Positions 9,870-19,006 are shown, counted from the first letter of the stretch. The stretch: DNA of 64,000 bases from SZUA-442 sp963753185 (GCA_963753185.1 CAVWBO010000007.1:2542001-2606000); one strand, 5' to 3'. Notes: generated from the sequence alone by a model not told the origin. Numbers and translations are program-made.

Positions 9870-9932
9870 CCGTCGGCCGAGGACACCGGGTGACCGCCCG
9901 AGGGTCCGGGCACCGGTAGTCTGGCGCTGACC

Positions 9933-10397
9933 ATGGATGACACGACAGCCGCACTGCGAGCACTGCTCGAGGCACACGAGTGGCATGCCGCCGACGACGA
10001 GACTCGCAAGCTCCTCGTCGAGGACGCCGACCTCGGCGGTTTCATCGGCGTCGATGCAGAAGAGGCATCCCTCCTCCATTGCGACCTCCTCGTGGCCATC
10101 GATGCCGCATGGACCAGTGCGAGCGACGGCCACTTCGGCCTGAGCACCCAACAGCGGATCCTCGCACGGGAGCTCAGGGAGAATCTCGCCACGAACGAGA
10201 CCTGGCGCTCCTTCGGTCGCGCGGTCGGCTGGGTCCGCGGCAGGGAGTGGATCGAAGCAGACGACCTCGACTATTCCCTCGGCGCTCCCATGGGTCACCT
10301 CCCCTACGTTCCCGGCATCGGCACCGTCGTCACGACCGGGCGGGTGTATGAGGGGTTCCTCGCCTTCTACAACAGGGTCGCCGCCTGTATGGGTTGA
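9933..10397 (+). CDS. Stand-alone GUN4-domain protein
   Basis: 154 residues from ATG 9933. Nearly the whole protein matches the GUN4 core: LLEAHEWHAADDETRKLLVE at residues ~10-29, then CDLLVAIDAAW, SDGHFGLSTQQRI, SFGRAVGWVRGREW and LGAPMGHLPYVPG. In cyanobacteria and plastids GUN4 binds protoporphyrin IX and Mg-protoporphyrin and stimulates Mg-chelatase; elsewhere GUN4 domains occur with kinases or alone. No chelatase or other chlorophyll gene is in this window, so a role in porphyrin binding or sensing is only an inference. Its neighbours are an acetyltransferase and an NAD(P)-binding DUF2867 protein, both on the same strand. Confidence 0.85.
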   Translation: MDDTTAALRALLEAHEWHAADDETRKLLVEDADLGGFIGVDAEEASLLHCDLLVAIDAAWTSASDGHFGLSTQQRILARELRENLATNETWRSFGRAVGWVRGREWIEADDLDYSLGAPMGHLPYVPGIGTVVTTGRVYEGFLAFYNRVAACMG

Positions 10398-10491
10398 CGC
10401 CACAGCCCGATGGGAACGCTCCGGGGGTCGATGCTGGTCATCCCTCGAGCGTCGGAGCACCGAATACCGAGGCTTCACGAAAGGGGCCAGC

Positions 10492-11949
10492 ATGCGCATC
10501 GCCGTCACGGGAGCCACCGGGTACATCGGCGGCCGCCTCGTGCCCCAACTCCTTGGGGCCGGGCACGAGGTGGTCTGCCTGGCACGCACGCCGGCCAAGC
10601 TCGCCGACCGCCCGTGGGCCGACAAGGTCGAGGTGGTCGCTGCCGACTTGGTGCGCAGCGATGACCTCGAGGCGTCCCTCGCAGGCTGTGATGTCGCGTA
10701 TTACCTCGTCCACTCGATGGGAGGTGGCGAGGGGTTCGAGGAAGACGACCGCCTCGCTGCCACACGGTTCTCCAAAGCGGCGCACTCTGCGGGGGTCGAG
10801 CGGATCATCTACCTCGGCGGGCTGGGGATCGACGACGGATCCCTGTCACGGCACCTTGCGAGCCGCCACGAAGTGGGACGGGCGCTCGCATCGGGTGGCG
10901 TTCCGGTCACGGAGTTCCGCGCCGCGGTGATCATCGGATCGGGCTCGATGTCGTTCGAGATGCTCAGGCACCTCACCCAGGTCCTGCCTGCGATGACGAC
11001 CCCGAAATGGGTTCGAACCCGTTGCCAACCGATCGCCATCCGAGATGTGCTGTCCTACCTCGTTGCCGGCATCGACGATGATCCACCTGGCCACACCATT
11101 TACGAGATCGGTGGGCCGGACGTACTCACCTACGAGGAAATGATGCAGACCTATGCATCGGTCGCCGGTCTCCCGAAGCGGCTGATCATCCCGGTCCCCG
11201 TGCTCTCCCCAGGACTCTCGTCGTTGTGGATCGGGCTCGTCACGCCCCTTCCCGTCAATGTCGCACGCCCGCTCGTCGACTCCCTCAAGCACGAGGTCGT
11301 CGTGATGGACGGAACCGCAACGGATCGCTTCGACATTCGCCCCATCGACTTTCGGACCTCGGTCGAGCTTGCGGTCAACATCGCCGACGGTCTGAAGGCT
11401 CCGACACGGTGGTCCGACGCCGAGGCCTCCCCGGCACGGCCGATGGACGCTGATCCATCGTGGAGCGGAGGGACACTGTTCGAGGACCGCAGGACGATTC
11501 ACACCCATGCCTCGACCGCGGATGTGTATTGGGCGTTCAGCCGTATCGGCGGCGAGGTCGGCTACTACGGATTCGGTTGGGCATGGGCACTGCGCGGTCT
11601 CATCGACACGCTGGTCGGTGGCGTCGGGTTGCGACGAGGACGGCGCCATCCGACCGAGATACGACCGGGGGACGCCATCGACTTCTGGCGCGTCGCCGAC
11701 GTCACCGAGGGCAGTCGCCTCGAGCTCGCAGCCGAGATGAAGCTACCGGGTGACGCGTGGCTCATCTGGAGCGTCGAGCCCGCACCCTCGGGATCGGTGC
11801 TCCACCAGGAGGCATTCTTCCGTCCGAGGGGCCTGTTCGGTCGCCTCTACTGGTACGCCGTCCTCCCCTTCCACGGACCCATCTTCGGCCGGATGCTGCG
11901 ACGCATCGCTGCCGCAGCCGAGGAACGCCACTCGGACCTTCCTGCGTAA
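10492..11949 (+). CDS. NAD(P)H-binding SDR fused to DUF2867
   Basis: 485 residues from ATG 10492 (GAAAGGGG upstream). The N-terminal ~300 residues form an atypical SDR: VTGATGYIGGRLVPQLL at residues 5-21, YYLVHSMGGGEGFEEDD and YLGGLGID. The C-terminal ~150 residues, from about 330 (SWSGGTLFEDRRTI through GEVGYYGFGWAWALRG to SVLHQEAFFRPRGL), match DUF2867, a START-like fold. This fused architecture is common in actinobacteria and cyanobacteria; the reaction is not known. The TAA stop is inside a long palindrome shared with the convergent DUF1365 gene. Confidence 0.88.
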   Translation: MRIAVTGATGYIGGRLVPQLLGAGHEVVCLARTPAKLADRPWADKVEVVAADLVRSDDLEASLAGCDVAYYLVHSMGGGEGFEEDDRLAATRFSKAAHSAGVERIIYLGGLGIDDGSLSRHLASRHEVGRALASGGVPVTEFRAAVIIGSGSMSFEMLRHLTQVLPAMTTPKWVRTRCQPIAIRDVLSYLVAGIDDDPPGHTIYEIGGPDVLTYEEMMQTYASVAGLPKRLIIPVPVLSPGLSSLWIGLVTPLPVNVARPLVDSLKHEVVVMDGTATDRFDIRPIDFRTSVELAVNIADGLKAPTRWSDAEASPARPMDADPSWSGGTLFEDRRTIHTHASTADVYWAFSRIGGEVGYYGFGWAWALRGLIDTLVGGVGLRRGRRHPTEIRPGDAIDFWRVADVTEGSRLELAAEMKLPGDAWLIWSVEPAPSGSVLHQEAFFRPRGLFGRLYWYAVLPFHGPIFGRMLRRIAAAAEERHSDLPA

Positions 11950-11986
11950 CTGGGTTCCACCCAGGGTGGAACCCAGTTACGCAGGA
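11940..11986. terminator. 47-bp perfect palindrome, bidirectional terminator candidate
   Basis: Left arm 11940-11962 and right arm 11964-11986 are perfect 23-base reverse complements around a single A at 11963. The stop codons of both convergent genes (TAA at 11947-11949 on plus and 11977-11979 on minus) are inside the arms, so both proteins end in Pro-Ala. There is no U-tract. A bidirectional transcription terminator is the simplest reading; a dispersed palindromic repeat is the alternative. Confidence 0.7.
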
Positions 11987-12767
11987 ACGGCCAGATAGGT
12001 GACCTCGAGTTCTTCGATCGGTGGCGCCGGAACGGGTCGATACTTCGCGCCCTTCCGCCACAGCTTGATCGCCTCCCAGTGGATCCCTCCGACGACCTTG
12101 AGGGTCAGGAGCGGGCTCGTGAAGAACTGCTTGATGAGGCTACGAGTCGTGAGCGGGACCCTTCGCCCGGCCTGGGACGCCGTGAGAAGCCTCGCTCCCT
12201 CCTCGTCAAGGTATTCGATCACGATCCCGTACTCGTCGGCCGGTGGGGTGAGCGAGATCCGGTACCGGCCGATCTGGTCGAAGAACGGCGACACGTGCAA
12301 CGTCTTGTCGAACCCGTGCCTGGGCAGCTTGTCGCCATCGAGGCCGTGGGGCAGCACCGCGAGGTGCGAATGCGCGTGGCCGAAGGTGTTGTGGACCTCG
12401 TACAGGACGGCGCGGAGCGTTCCCCCGCGTCGTAGCCGAACCAGACCGTGATCGGGTTGAACGTGTATCCGAGGATGCGAGGGAACACCAACATCCTCAC
12501 GGACCCGCCGTCGAGATCTACGCCCGCACGATCGAGATGGCCATCGAACCATGCGCGCAGGTCGGATCCATCCCTGGGACCGTGGTCACGATCGTGGAAC
12601 GACACGAGGTTCCACCGGTTGTGGGACAACACAGGGATCCTCCTGGCGACATCGTCGATCTCGTCGAGGTCTACCAGCAACGACCAGACCTTGTACTTGA
12701 GTTGATGACCCATGGGCTGGAAACGGCGGTGACGCACGACCGACTCGTAGATGGCAGAGGCGCTCAT
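11977..12767 (-). CDS. DUF1365 family protein, one frameshift
   Basis: Starts at ATG 12767 with SAIYESVVRHRRFQP and runs through PRILGYTFNPITVWFGYDAG. The frame then breaks in a run of five Cs (plus strand) at 12422-12426 and resumes as GGTLRAVLYEVHNTFGHAH to the stop at 11977. Adding one base to the run restores 263 residues, the normal DUF1365 (COG3496) length. A homopolymer deletion is typical of sequencing error. The family has no known reaction but is almost always next to a COG2907 flavoprotein, as here (4-base ATGA overlap), often alongside photolyase and fatty-acid cyclopropanation genes. Confidence 0.85.
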
Positions 12768-14089
12768 GCGAGTGCCCGCTGCCCGGCGGGTGCCGCATGG
12801 ATGGCAGCCGTCGAGACCGGCACGATGTCATCGTGCCACGGAGCCGGGGAGTCGAGGGCGGCGGCCACCGTCAGGCCGGACTGGAGGCCGTCCTCGTGGA
12901 AGCCGTACCCGAGGTGCGCGCCGGCGAACCAGACGCGGTCGCGACCCTGAATGGATGGGATCTCCCGCTGGGCCCGATCGGTGTCGACGTCGAACTGCGG
13001 ATGCATCGTCACCCAGCGGTCGAGGACCTTCGAGGGATCGACGCTCTCCCCGGGATTGAGCGTGACCATGACGTCCGTGTCGGTGCCGAGGTTCTGGAGG
13101 AGGTTCATCCAGTAGCTGACTGAGACGGGACGTGACCCGTCATCGTCGACGCGCTCGATGGCGTTCCACGACGACCACACCCGACGGCGCCTCGGCATCG
13201 CCGAGACGTCGGTGTGGAGAACGACCTCGTTGCGGTCATACCGGAACACCGACAGGATCCGACGCTCGTCGTCTGAAGCGTCCTCCCCGAGGATGCCGAG
13301 GGTGACATCGGCGTGGGTGGCGAACACGACCTGGTCGAACGTCTCGGTGACACCGTGGACGTCCGTGACGTCGACTCCTGTCACACCGCGCCGCACGGTG
13401 GCCACGCCCCGGTTCGTGTGAACGGAGGTGACCTCCTTGATGGCTCGCCGCACGTATTCCCGGGATCCCCCCGCTACGGTCCGCCACTGGGGCCGGTCGG
13501 TGATTCGGATGAGGCCATGGTTGTCGAGGAATCCGAGGAACGTGCGTGCAGGCATGTCCTGAGCGTTGTTGCGTGTTCCTGACCAAACGGCCGAGGCGAG
13601 GGGCATCAGGTAGTGCGAACCGAAACCTGCGGGGTACCCACGATGGGTGAGGTAATCGGAGATCGACATGTCGTCTGGGACGAGTCCACGGCCGAGGCGG
13701 TCGGCCTCGGATCTGAACCGATTGATGCCGCGCACCACGTCCCAGATACGCCTGTCGAGGACGGATCGCGGCCGGGAGAACATCGCACCGGCCCTTCCAC
13801 CGTATTCGACCGTCCCGTCCTCTGAGGAGACGGCGAACGACATGTCGCTCGCCTCCGTTTCCACGCCGAGGATGTCGAAGAACCTGACGAGGTTGGGGTA
13901 GTTCCTCTCGTTGTAGACGATGAATCCGGTGTCGACGGGAATCGTCGCTCCGTCCACGTCGACATCGAGCGTTCGGCTGTGACCGCCCACCCGATCGTCG
14001 GCCTCGAACAGGACGACGTCGTGCACCTGGCTCAGCGCCCACGAGGCGCCGATTCCGGCGATACCTGAGCCGACGACGGCAATACGCAT
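12764..14089 (-). CDS. COG2907 NAD/FAD-binding amine-oxidase-like protein
   Basis: 441 residues from ATG 14089 (AAAGGA upstream). The N-terminus AVVGSGIAGIGASWAL is the FAD-binding dinucleotide motif, followed by the adenine-ribose Glu (VVLFEADDRVGGHSRT). GFIVYNERNYPNL and the C-terminal FAGAHLGYGFHEDGLQSG are COG2907 signatures. The fold is of the monoamine oxidase/phytoene desaturase type; the substrate is unproven and has been proposed to be a membrane lipid fatty acid because of gene neighbours elsewhere. It is coupled to DUF1365 and divergent from an SDR gene. Confidence 0.9.
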   Translation of the reverse strand: MRIAVVGSGIAGIGASWALSQVHDVVLFEADDRVGGHSRTLDVDVDGATIPVDTGFIVYNERNYPNLVRFFDILGVETEASDMSFAVSSEDGTVEYGGRAGAMFSRPRSVLDRRIWDVVRGINRFRSEADRLGRGLVPDDMSISDYLTHRGYPAGFGSHYLMPLASAVWSGTRNNAQDMPARTFLGFLDNHGLIRITDRPQWRTVAGGSREYVRRAIKEVTSVHTNRGVATVRRGVTGVDVTDVHGVTETFDQVVFATHADVTLGILGEDASDDERRILSVFRYDRNEVVLHTDVSAMPRRRRVWSSWNAIERVDDDGSRPVSVSYWMNLLQNLGTDTDVMVTLNPGESVDPSKVLDRWVTMHPQFDVDTDRAQREIPSIQGRDRVWFAGAHLGYGFHEDGLQSGLTVAAALDSPAPWHDDIVPVSTAAIHAAPAGQRALA

Positions 14090-14216
14090 CGAAAGGTGTC
14101 CTTTCACGACGGGGTACCTCCTCATACGGCATGACGTGTCCCCGCGGATGAACGAGCGAGCGGATCACCCGACGCGCCACCATCCGAGTACCCCACTCGG
14201 TCCGTAGAGTCAGGGC

Positions 14217-15191
14217 ATGAGCTTTCTCGATTCAGCACTCGACGCGACACTTGCCGGCTATTCCAAGGTCGGCTTCTCAGCGCGCGGGCTCTCGGTAGAT
14301 GAGCGATTCCCCGGCATCGAAGGCAGACACGTCATGGTCACCGGAGCGACAGGGGGAATCGGCCGCGCGACCGCCTTGCGCCTCGCGGACAACGGTGCGG
14401 TCGTCCACGCCGTTGGCCGCAGTGTCGACAAGCTCGACACGCTGGTTGCCGATGCGAATGGCACCGTCATCGCGCATCGCGCCGACCTGTCGCTCATGGC
14501 GGACATCGAGCGACTCGCAGACGACTACATCGCTTCAGGCCGACCCCTGCACGGCCTCGTGAACAACGTCGGAATCATGATCCACGAACGAACCGTCACC
14601 GAGGAGGGCTGGGAGATCACCTATGCCACGAACCTCCTCGGGCAGTACGTCCTCACCCGCAAGCTGATGCCCGTCATTGTCGGGTCGGCACCCGCTCGCA
14701 TCGTGATGGTCTCCTCGGGAGGCATGTACTCACAGGGGCTCACGGTCACGAACCTCCAGTCGAACGTGGGCGAGTACAACGGAACCGACGCGTACGCCCG
14801 AACCAAACGCGCACAGGTGGTCCTCGCAGAGGAATGGGCTGAGGAAGTCAAGGCGACTGGCGTGACTGTGAACTCGATGCACCCCGGATGGGTCGACACC
14901 GCGGGCGTGCAGACGTCGCTCCCGACCTTCAGGAAGATCACGGGACCATTCCTTCGGGATGAGGCGCAAGGTGCCGACACCATCGTCTGGCTGGTCGCCT
15001 CGGACCAGGCGAAGGACGCCTCTGGCTCGTTCTGGCACGACCGCGCCGAACGCCCCACCCACCGCGTGAAGAAGACGCAGGAAGACGCGTCCAAGCGACG
15101 GCGTTTCCTCGAACAGATGGCGACCGATGCGGCGCCATACCTGAAGTCCACCCAAGCTCATCCCCAACCGGTCGATCAATCGGAGAACTGA
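14217..15191 (+). CDS. SDR family oxidoreductase (DHRS12-like)
   Basis: 324 residues from ATG 14217. TGATGGIGRATALRLADNG near residue 42 binds NAD(P); NNVGIM, VSSGGMYSQG and the catalytic YARTKRAQ follow. The ~40-residue N-terminal lead-in (SYSKVGFSARGL-like) and HPGWVDTAGV are typical of the DHRS12 group, which tends to be encoded near COG2907/DUF1365 genes in proteobacteria and actinobacteria. One base separates its stop from the SRPBCC gene, so they form an operon. Confidence 0.87.
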   Translation: MSFLDSALDATLAGYSKVGFSARGLSVDERFPGIEGRHVMVTGATGGIGRATALRLADNGAVVHAVGRSVDKLDTLVADANGTVIAHRADLSLMADIERLADDYIASGRPLHGLVNNVGIMIHERTVTEEGWEITYATNLLGQYVLTRKLMPVIVGSAPARIVMVSSGGMYSQGLTVTNLQSNVGEYNGTDAYARTKRAQVVLAEEWAEEVKATGVTVNSMHPGWVDTAGVQTSLPTFRKITGPFLRDEAQGADTIVWLVASDQAKDASGSFWHDRAERPTHRVKKTQEDASKRRRFLEQMATDAAPYLKSTQAHPQPVDQSEN

Positions 15192-15192
15192 C

Positions 15193-15651
15193 ATGCCAAA
15201 GCTGATCCGCACCATCACAACCGACGCACCCATCGACGAGGTGTTCGCGTACCTCGCAGACTTCTCGAACGGCCCCGAATGGGACCCTGGCCAGGAGTCG
15301 TCCGTGGCACGAGACGACACAGGGCCACGCCTCGGTCAGGTCTACGACGTCATGGTGCTGTGGGGCGACCGCAAGCTCCCCATGGTGTACGAGGTCACCG
15401 CATACAAGCCGAACTACATGATCACGCTCGTCGGCGACGGATCGACGACCCATGCTGTCGACACGCTCGAGTTCGCGGAGGTCTCGGACGGCGGCACCGC
15501 CGTCACGTACACGGCGGACATCCGCCTCAAGGGAGTCCTCCGCCTCGCCGAACCGTTCCTCGGATCGAAGTTCAAGGAACTCGCCGATCACGCCGAGGCC
15601 GGCATCGCGGCCCAGCTGAATCGGCTCGCGGCGACGGGCGAGACGGGCTGA
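15193..15651 (+). CDS. SRPBCC (START/polyketide cyclase-like) family protein
   Basis: 152 residues from ATG 15193. IRTITTDAPIDEVFAYLADF at the N-terminus and FAEVSDGGTAVTYTADIRLKG toward the middle are the strand patterns of SRPBCC domains, and the C-terminus forms the long helix (FKELADHAEAGIAAQLNRL). These are ligand-binding helix-grip proteins; the ligand here, probably hydrophobic, is unknown. It is in an operon with the preceding SDR. Confidence 0.85.
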   Translation: MPKLIRTITTDAPIDEVFAYLADFSNGPEWDPGQESSVARDDTGPRLGQVYDVMVLWGDRKLPMVYEVTAYKPNYMITLVGDGSTTHAVDTLEFAEVSDGGTAVTYTADIRLKGVLRLAEPFLGSKFKELADHAEAGIAAQLNRLAATGETG

Positions 15652-15675
15652 CCCAGCGCCAAATCCCGTTCGGCG

Positions 15676-15999
15676 TCAGGCTCGGTGGCCGAGGAGGAAT
15701 GTCCGAATGTCGTCGGTGCGAAAGCTGGCGATCGCTGCGTACAGCGCCGTCCCACCGTGGCCGAGGACGATGAACACGGCGAGCCACGCGAACGCGACCC
15801 ACAGCTTCGCCTCCCGCAGAACGACCCATCCCCAGATCAGCGCGACCCCGACGTAGAGGTCGATGAGCGACATCCTTCCCCACGGCAGGTCGAGGAGCTG
15901 GGATCCCTCACCGCTGAAGTCCCCGGTGGCAGCGGACACGCCGATCGCGATGAACATCACGACGGTCAACGCGACGGTTGTGATCCTGATACCGGTCAT
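15676..15999 (-). CDS. Small membrane protein, DUF1475-like
   Basis: 107 residues from ATG 15999, preceded by GGAGG 10 bases upstream. Three hydrophobic segments (VALTVVMFIAIGVSAATG; LYVGVALIWGWVVL; VAFAWLAVFIVLGHGGTALYA) separate short polar loops, and the end FRTDDIRTFLLGHRA resembles small DUF1475 proteins. The role is unknown. It follows another membrane-protein gene on the same strand by 40 bases. Confidence 0.65.
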   Translation of the reverse strand: MTGIRITTVALTVVMFIAIGVSAATGDFSGEGSQLLDLPWGRMSLIDLYVGVALIWGWVVLREAKLWVAFAWLAVFIVLGHGGTALYAAIASFRTDDIRTFLLGHRA

Positions 16000-16039
16000 G
16001 ACGTGGCCGCCTCCTCGGAGCTTGATTGCGTGGTTCGAT

Positions 16040-16673
16040 TCACCCGTCGTCATCGGATGATGCGGCCGGGACTCCGAAGCCATCCTCGAGAACCTGCTCG
16101 AGCCTTCGCTCACCGACGCCACCCACAAACCACCACAGACCGAACCCGAGTGCGGCCACGGTGAGCCCAATGACACTGACGAGGTATACGGCCACGACGG
16201 CAGGTGGTGCGTCCATGAGCGTGTCCCAACCGAGGACGAATCCGAAGACGTAGGCCAGTGCGCCGATGAGCGTGTAGAAGATCGTCACGAACGAGAACCA
16301 CGTGAACTCCCCGGTGATCGGGATCGTCACGATCTTGGGAGTTCCCAGCTCGTACAGGTACACGGCCTCTAGGTCCGACGCGACATGGATGCGCTCACCC
16401 AACCGGTCGTTGAGGTAGCGCTCGAGGTACTGCGCGTACCAGCGCGGCAAACGTGAGATAGGACGAGTCGAACGCGGTGGCGACTGCGCCGATCAAGGCG
16501 ACGACGGGGACGAGGAGGAAGGCCTCGGGGACCTGCCACCATCCGATGACCAACAGGGCGATGACGAGCACCGTCGTGAAGTTGATGTCGAAGAAGAACC
16601 GCTTGTGGTACATCGCCGTCATCCCTCGCATCCTCGAGAGCTGCATGGCGGCGATCCGCGTCGTGGCGTCCAT
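16040..16673 (-). CDS. Multi-spanning membrane protein of unknown function, one frameshift
   Basis: From ATG 16673 the frame gives a soluble start (MDATTRIAAMQLSRM) and two membrane segments up to AFDSSYLTFAA. Near 16443-16449 the frame shifts by one, and the protein resumes as RWYAQYLERYLNDRLGERI with two further hydrophobic stretches (VTIFYTLIGALAYVFGFVLG; VYLVSVIGLTVAALGFGLWW) to 16040. Corrected length is about 210 residues. I do not recognise the family. The intact second half and the single-base excess suggest an indel rather than decay. Confidence 0.6.
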
Positions 16674-16789
16674 GCACGCGAGCCTAACGTGGTCGACCAG
16701 TCCGATTTGGACGGCGAGGCCGGTGTTGGTGCCGTCGTCGTCTGCAGCGAGCACGGTCGACGCAGCTCCGATGCCGCGACGCTTCGACG

Positions 16790-17986
16790 TCAGGAGGCTC
16801 CGTCGAGGTCGAGGATGGCGTTCACCCATTTCCCATTCGCCCGGCTCGATGCCACGGCGGCTTCGACGAACCGGACACCGATGGCGCCGTCCATCTCGTT
16901 CGGGAACCACCGCGAGAGCGGGTCCGGAGAGGTTCCGGCCCGTCTGGCGGCGATCACCTCCGCGGCATCTGCGTAGACGTTGGCGAAGGCCTCGAGGAAT
17001 CCCTCCGGATGCCCAGCGACGATCCGTGAGGCGCGCCTCGCGGGCGGGAGGATGTCGGGGCCGTTCGGCGTGAAGAAGCGAACGGGACCGTCAAGGGGGC
17101 GGTAGACGAGCTCCGTCGGCTGCTCCTGGCTCCACTCCAGCGTGCCGCCGGTACCCGAGACACGGATCCTGAGGCCGTTCTCGACCCCTGCTGCGGCCTG
17201 GGTCACCCACATCGAACCCCTCGCACCGTTGTCGAAACGAAGCATCGCCGCCCCATAGTCGTCTACGAGTCGACCTGGCGCGACATGACCGAGCTCGGCC
17301 GCCACCTCGGATACCTCGATCCCTGCGATGAAGCGAGCCAGATTGTGGGCGTGGGTCCCGATGTCGCCCATGACGAGGGAAGGCCCTCCCCGCACCGGGT
17401 CGTACCGCCATGGCAGGCCGTCCTCAGGGTTCGGATCGTCCTCCCGAGCCTTCCCACCCTGGACATACTCGACCTGCACCAGCCTGATCGTCCCCAGGAG
17501 TCCTTCCTCGACCATCGCCCTGGCCTGTCGAACGAGGGGGTACCCGGTGTAGTTGTGCGTGAGGCAGAACACACGGCCAGTCGCGCGAACGGTGCGCACG
17601 ACGTCGACTGCTTCGACGACCGTGTTGGTCATCGGCTTGTCGCAAACGACATCGAACCCCCTCTCCAATGCGGCGACGATGTACCGATGGTGACTGTCGT
17701 TCGGTGTCATGATCGCGACCACGTCGACACCGTCCGGTCGCTCGGCCTCAGCGTCGAGAAGCTCGATCGCATCGTCGTATGCGCGCTCGCGTGCGATGCC
17801 GAGGTCGGTCGAGGCCGCTCGGGATCGATCGGGGTCAGACGAGAGGACGGCTGCCACCAGGTCGTACCGACCGTCGAGCCGCGCCGCCGATCGATGCATG
17901 GCACCGATGAAGCTGCCAGGCCCCCCACCGATGACCGCGAGACGTAGCGGCCTCCCCAGCGACGCCAACACCGGATTCGTGTCCAC
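16790..17986 (-). CDS. Gfo/Idh/MocA family oxidoreductase
   Basis: 398 residues from GTG 17986, which has GGAAGGG 5 bases upstream; the longer frame has no such site. RLAVIGGGPGSFIGAMHR near the N-terminus binds NAD(P); DKPMTNT carries the conserved EKP-like lysine, and the C-terminal domain has GGGPSLVMGDIGTHAHNL-like residues with the His of the active site. These enzymes oxidise or reduce sugars and inositols. No catabolic partner is adjacent, so the substrate remains open. Confidence 0.9.
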   Translation of the reverse strand: MDTNPVLASLGRPLRLAVIGGGPGSFIGAMHRSAARLDGRYDLVAAVLSSDPDRSRAASTDLGIARERAYDDAIELLDAEAERPDGVDVVAIMTPNDSHHRYIVAALERGFDVVCDKPMTNTVVEAVDVVRTVRATGRVFCLTHNYTGYPLVRQARAMVEEGLLGTIRLVQVEYVQGGKAREDDPNPEDGLPWRYDPVRGGPSLVMGDIGTHAHNLARFIAGIEVSEVAAELGHVAPGRLVDDYGAAMLRFDNGARGSMWVTQAAAGVENGLRIRVSGTGGTLEWSQEQPTELVYRPLDGPVRFFTPNGPDILPPARRASRIVAGHPEGFLEAFANVYADAAEVIAARRAGTSPDPLSRWFPNEMDGAIGVRFVEAAVASSRANGKWVNAILDLDGAS

Positions 17987-18134
17987 AGATCCCTTCCGTC
18001 GGCCACGCACTCTAGGGGTGCCGACTCGGTGCCGAGACACCGCACGGTGCCATTCGGGCGTCTGGAATCCCGCCCCGCGAGTTAGCCCGAATCCGAAACG
18101 GTGGGCGCCGGTAGCCTCTCGCGGAGTGGACGAC

Positions 18135-18443
18135 ATGACGGAACGACACCACACGCTCCGACCGGTCGGCGCCCGCTATTGGTGGGTGTCCACCATCCTC
18201 CTTGGCGTCCTTGTCCTGACCGTCGTGAACATCGTGAGCACGATCGGTCGCATGGAAAACCGGAACGCGCTGATGGCGCCCTTCCTCGAGTGTGTCGAGC
18301 AATCCGGCGGAACCTTCACCGAACCAACGCAATGGATGAAGGCAGGGGGGCGTCCCATCGTCATCCCAGCGACCGAGGTCAGCGAGGAGGACCGTGAGAT
18401 CCATCGAGTCTGTTGGGAGCAGGTGCAGTACTCAGGGCCCTAG
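18135..18443 (+). CDS. Hypothetical single-pass membrane protein
   Basis: 102 residues from ATG 18135. A transmembrane helix lies at about residues 15-36 (YWWVSTILLGVLVLTVVNIV), followed by a short exported or cytosolic domain with two cysteines (FLECVEQSG and HRVCWEQ). I recognise no family. It is followed closely by a DoxX-type membrane-protein gene on the same strand. Confidence 0.55.
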   Translation: MTERHHTLRPVGARYWWVSTILLGVLVLTVVNIVSTIGRMENRNALMAPFLECVEQSGGTFTEPTQWMKAGGRPIVIPATEVSEEDREIHRVCWEQVQYSGP

Positions 18444-18475
18444 CGGACCATCTGCTCTTCCCTGATGTCATCTCG

Positions 18476-19006
18476 ATGTCGATTCAGCTCCGTACCAAGG
18501 GCGTGAGCGAGTCAGGGTCAGCCAGCACGGGCATCGAACGCATCGACCGGTCGATCTCGGCCTTCCTCCGGCGTTGGTCGATCCCGACGCTGCGAGTATC
18601 ACTCGCCATCGTGTTCATCTGGTTCGGGGCGCTGAAGGTGTTCGACGTCACGCCCGTGACCGATCTCGTTGCCAGCACGGTGTACTGGTTCGACCCCGAC
18701 TGGGTGGTGCCCGTCCTCGGCGTGTTCGAGATCCTCGTCGGTGTCGGGCTGCTGTTGCGGATCGCCTTGCGTGCTGTTCTGGCCCTCTTCGCCGCACAGA
18801 TGATCGGAACGTTCCTCGTCCTCGTGCTCCTGCCAGAGATTTCGTTCCAGGATGGCAACCCACTCCTGCTCACGGTCGAAGGAGAGTTCGTCATCAAGAA
18901 CCTCGTTCTCCTCTCTGCCGGGATGGTGGTCGGCGCAACCGTGAGAACCAGGCACGCCTTCGCCATCCGAACCGAGACCGACGAGCGACTCCCCGACCCC
19001 AGTTGA
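18476..19006 (+). CDS. DoxX/YkgB-like (DUF417) membrane protein
   Basis: 176 residues from ATG 18476. The first membrane helix, LRVSLAIVFIWFGALKVF, matches the start of the YkgB/DUF417 family, and helices follow at VPVLGVFEILVGVGLLL, AVLALFAAQMIGTFLVLVLL and FVIKNLVLLSAGMVVGA. The polar stretch LPEISFQDGNPLLLTVEGE between helices 3 and 4 is also family-like. These proteins are poorly characterised inner-membrane proteins linked to redox stress. Confidence 0.75.
   Translation: MSIQLRTKGVSESGSASTGIERIDRSISAFLRRWSIPTLRVSLAIVFIWFGALKVFDVTPVTDLVASTVYWFDPDWVVPVLGVFEILVGVGLLLRIALRAVLALFAAQMIGTFLVLVLLPEISFQDGNPLLLTVEGEFVIKNLVLLSAGMVVGATVRTRHAFAIRTETDERLPDPS

Noticed and set aside
9933..10397. Evidence for photosynthesis
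   Set aside because: A GUN4 domain alone is not enough; no chelatase, reaction-centre or pigment genes are in the window.
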